The notes beneath the pieces were generated by a model. That model was given only the letters and a program-made list of their open reading frames with translations, made no database searches and was not told the DNA's origin. Position numbers and translations under genes: made by a program. 64,000 nucleotides of DNA from contig CM072801.1 in NCBI GenBank assembly GCA_037013495.1, forward strand, positions 109,561,816 through 109,625,815, given 5' to 3'. This DNA comes from Hippophae tibetana (taxonomy: Eukaryota; Streptophyta; Magnoliopsida; Rosales; Elaeagnaceae). Positions 63,301-64,000 of this stretch are shown here, piece after piece (positions within the stretch are counted from its first letter, which is position 1; every line of letters starts with the position of its first letter).

Positions 63301-64000
63301 GGTTGTCCGCAAAAGGGATTCGCATCGTTTGGGATCATAACCTTGGTTGCTGAAAATGGTGTATCTACCTTCACATATCTATTTTAAGAATTTTAGGTCT
63401 AAAACATTTTGTGCTTTGGAGGATTTCTCCTCTCTTAAGTCACAATTTCCAAAAAGAGAAAGAAATTGTGTCCTTAAAGTCTTGTCTTTTATTTCAATTT
63501 TGTAGAAATTGTTTTCAACTTTGGATTTCATATCTTATTTTTCTTTAAAATCATGTCTTCTTTTACTTTTCTTTGTTTTATGTGTTCCACCTTTCTTTCC
63601 TCTTGAGAAAAACAAGAGAGCTAATACAGTTCACAGTGTAAAAACAAAAAGAAGGTATTAATTGTGGTTGTAACTAAAAACTGTTATAACTTTTATTTTG
63701 TGCATCGAAATGAGTACTATAACATATCAAATCTGAAGCTCGTTCCGATGCCTAAAAACGCACCGTAGCAATAGTATATTTCCCCACTTTTGTCAACCCA
63801 AATTTCATGGTTCATACTACATAATGATGTCTTAAACTTTGGTCGCACCTTATTTCGTTGTAATCTCTTCTTGCTCTTTAGGATTTCAATTTGTTCATCT
63901 TAGCCATATTCTTAGTAATTCAATCTTTCTTATTCCATTGAGTTGCAGCGTTCTTAGGTTGTCCGCAAAAGGGATTCGCATCGTTTGGGAACATAACCTT
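60390..64000 (+). repeat. 5,248-bp eight-monomer HOR, copy 2, cut by the window end (M93-M98)
   Basis: M93-M97 repeat M85-M89 and M98 begins like M90 (gctcgttcc, cttagcc, gttgcagcg). I see few differences: M86 has aagtgacaa against aagtcacaa in M94; M88 has ttatttggtgc and taaaaatttt against ttattttgtgc and taagaatttt in M96; M85 has its own private changes; M89 and M97 differ near their ends (atgagttcc against atgtgttcc). The copy should continue for about 1.6 kb beyond the window if the HOR is regular. Confidence 0.82.
63670..64000 (+). repeat. Partial monomer M98 at the right edge
   Basis: The first 331 bp of a unit, from gtaactaaaa to the end of the window, stopping in ataacctt. It carries cttagcc and gttgcagcg like M90. 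It has a private gggaacataac where nearly all copies read gggatcataac. The array clearly continues past this edge; the left edge likewise starts exactly at the unit start by chance or by the way the window was cut. Confidence 0.93.

Larger units (their letters stand above)
1..64000 (+). repeat. Satellite DNA array, ~656-bp monomer, 97 full copies plus one partial
   Basis: The same roughly 656-bp sequence recurs head to tail from the first to the last base. Anchoring on gtaactaaaa (gttttaacta in M18 and M21), unit starts fall at 1, 658, 1313, 1969, 2624, 3279, 3935, 4591 and so on to 63670, with steps of 655-658 bp. All units lie in one orientation. Length differences come from small indels in short homopolymers, for example gctgaaaatgg against gctgaaaaaatgg, and a 2-bp gain in some monomers of 38-46 kb. 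Neighbouring copies share private variants in blocks, which defines higher-order repeats. No unique DNA, transposon or gene interrupts the array. I do not recognise the family. A plant centromeric, pericentromeric or other heterochromatic satellite is inferred only from unit length, AT-richness and array form. Confidence 0.97.
47271..64000 (+). repeat. Block G: recurring monomer string s-t-u-v-w (M73-M98)
   Basis: Diagnostic words are: s (M74, M83) gttgcagggttc, aggcctaaaac, cttattttcttt; t (M75, M84, similar M79) attcacatcg with gttacagcg; u (M76, M85, M93) ttatttggtgc, ccttcggatg, caatattat, tcttcatcttt; v (M77, M86, M88, M94, M96) cttaaattttgg, agaatttgtg, tcatcgttt; w (M78, M89, M97) gctcgtcccgatg, cgcacagtag, ccaattttgtc. 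M80 and M91 share gttgacattcttttcc and aaaataag. The string s-t-u-v appears at 47927-50549 and again at 53831-56453, offset 5,904 bp (nine monomers). Confidence 0.83.

Noticed and set aside
1..64000. CRISPR array
   Set aside because: The repeat unit is 656 bp and continuous, without unique spacers of similar size and without any cas gene.
1..64000. rDNA intergenic spacer repeats or LTR-retrotransposon-derived tandem repeats
   Set aside because: No rRNA sequence, no primer binding site, polypurine tract, LTR ends or polyprotein remnants are visible in any unit; the array has no non-repeat part to compare with.

Overview
The whole 64 kb window is one uninterrupted tandem array of a satellite DNA with a unit of about 656 bp. 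Using the conserved word gtaactaaaa as the unit start, I count 97 complete monomers plus a 331-bp partial one at the right edge (unit starts at 1, 658, 1313, 1969 ... 63014, 63670; mean spacing 656.4 bp, range 655-658). All copies are in the same orientation. I see no unique sequence, gene, RNA gene, transposon insertion, inversion or gap anywhere. Monomers are numbered M1-M98 from left to right below.

Organism: a long-monomer, AT-rich, head-to-tail satellite (32% G+C by hand count in M47, 30198-30853) with CpG-type decay at many CpG sites points to a eukaryotic genome with cytosine methylation. A plant (peri)centromeric or heterochromatic array is my best guess, but I do not recognise the family and nothing in the window fixes the species or the chromosomal location. 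The many 60-134-residue open frames, nearly all on the plus strand, are by-products of the repeat and not genes.

Layout by shared private variants: (A) 1-5902, M1-M9, a trimeric higher-order repeat (HOR) of about 1,966 bp; (B) 5903-10497, M10-M16, mixed types; (C) 10498-14437, M17-M22, a 1,970-bp trimer duplicated in tandem; (D) 14438-27573, M23-M42, a 6-monomer HOR (types a-f) with several chimeric monomers marking unequal exchanges; (E) 27574-38069, M43-M58, a more homogeneous stretch with short 2- and 4-monomer echoes; (F) 38070-47270, M59-M72, containing a 3,943-bp 6-monomer block present twice in tandem and apparently identical; (G) 47271-64000, M73-M98, built from a recurring monomer string, ending in a 5,248-bp 8-monomer HOR whose second copy runs off the window.

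Nothing here works together as genes. The biology of the window is the record of array evolution: local amplification, in-register unequal exchange producing hybrid monomers, and methylation-linked mutation. Each monomer also carries a conserved hairpin-forming dyad, a palindromic start motif and a partial CENP-B-box-like word; their function is unproven.
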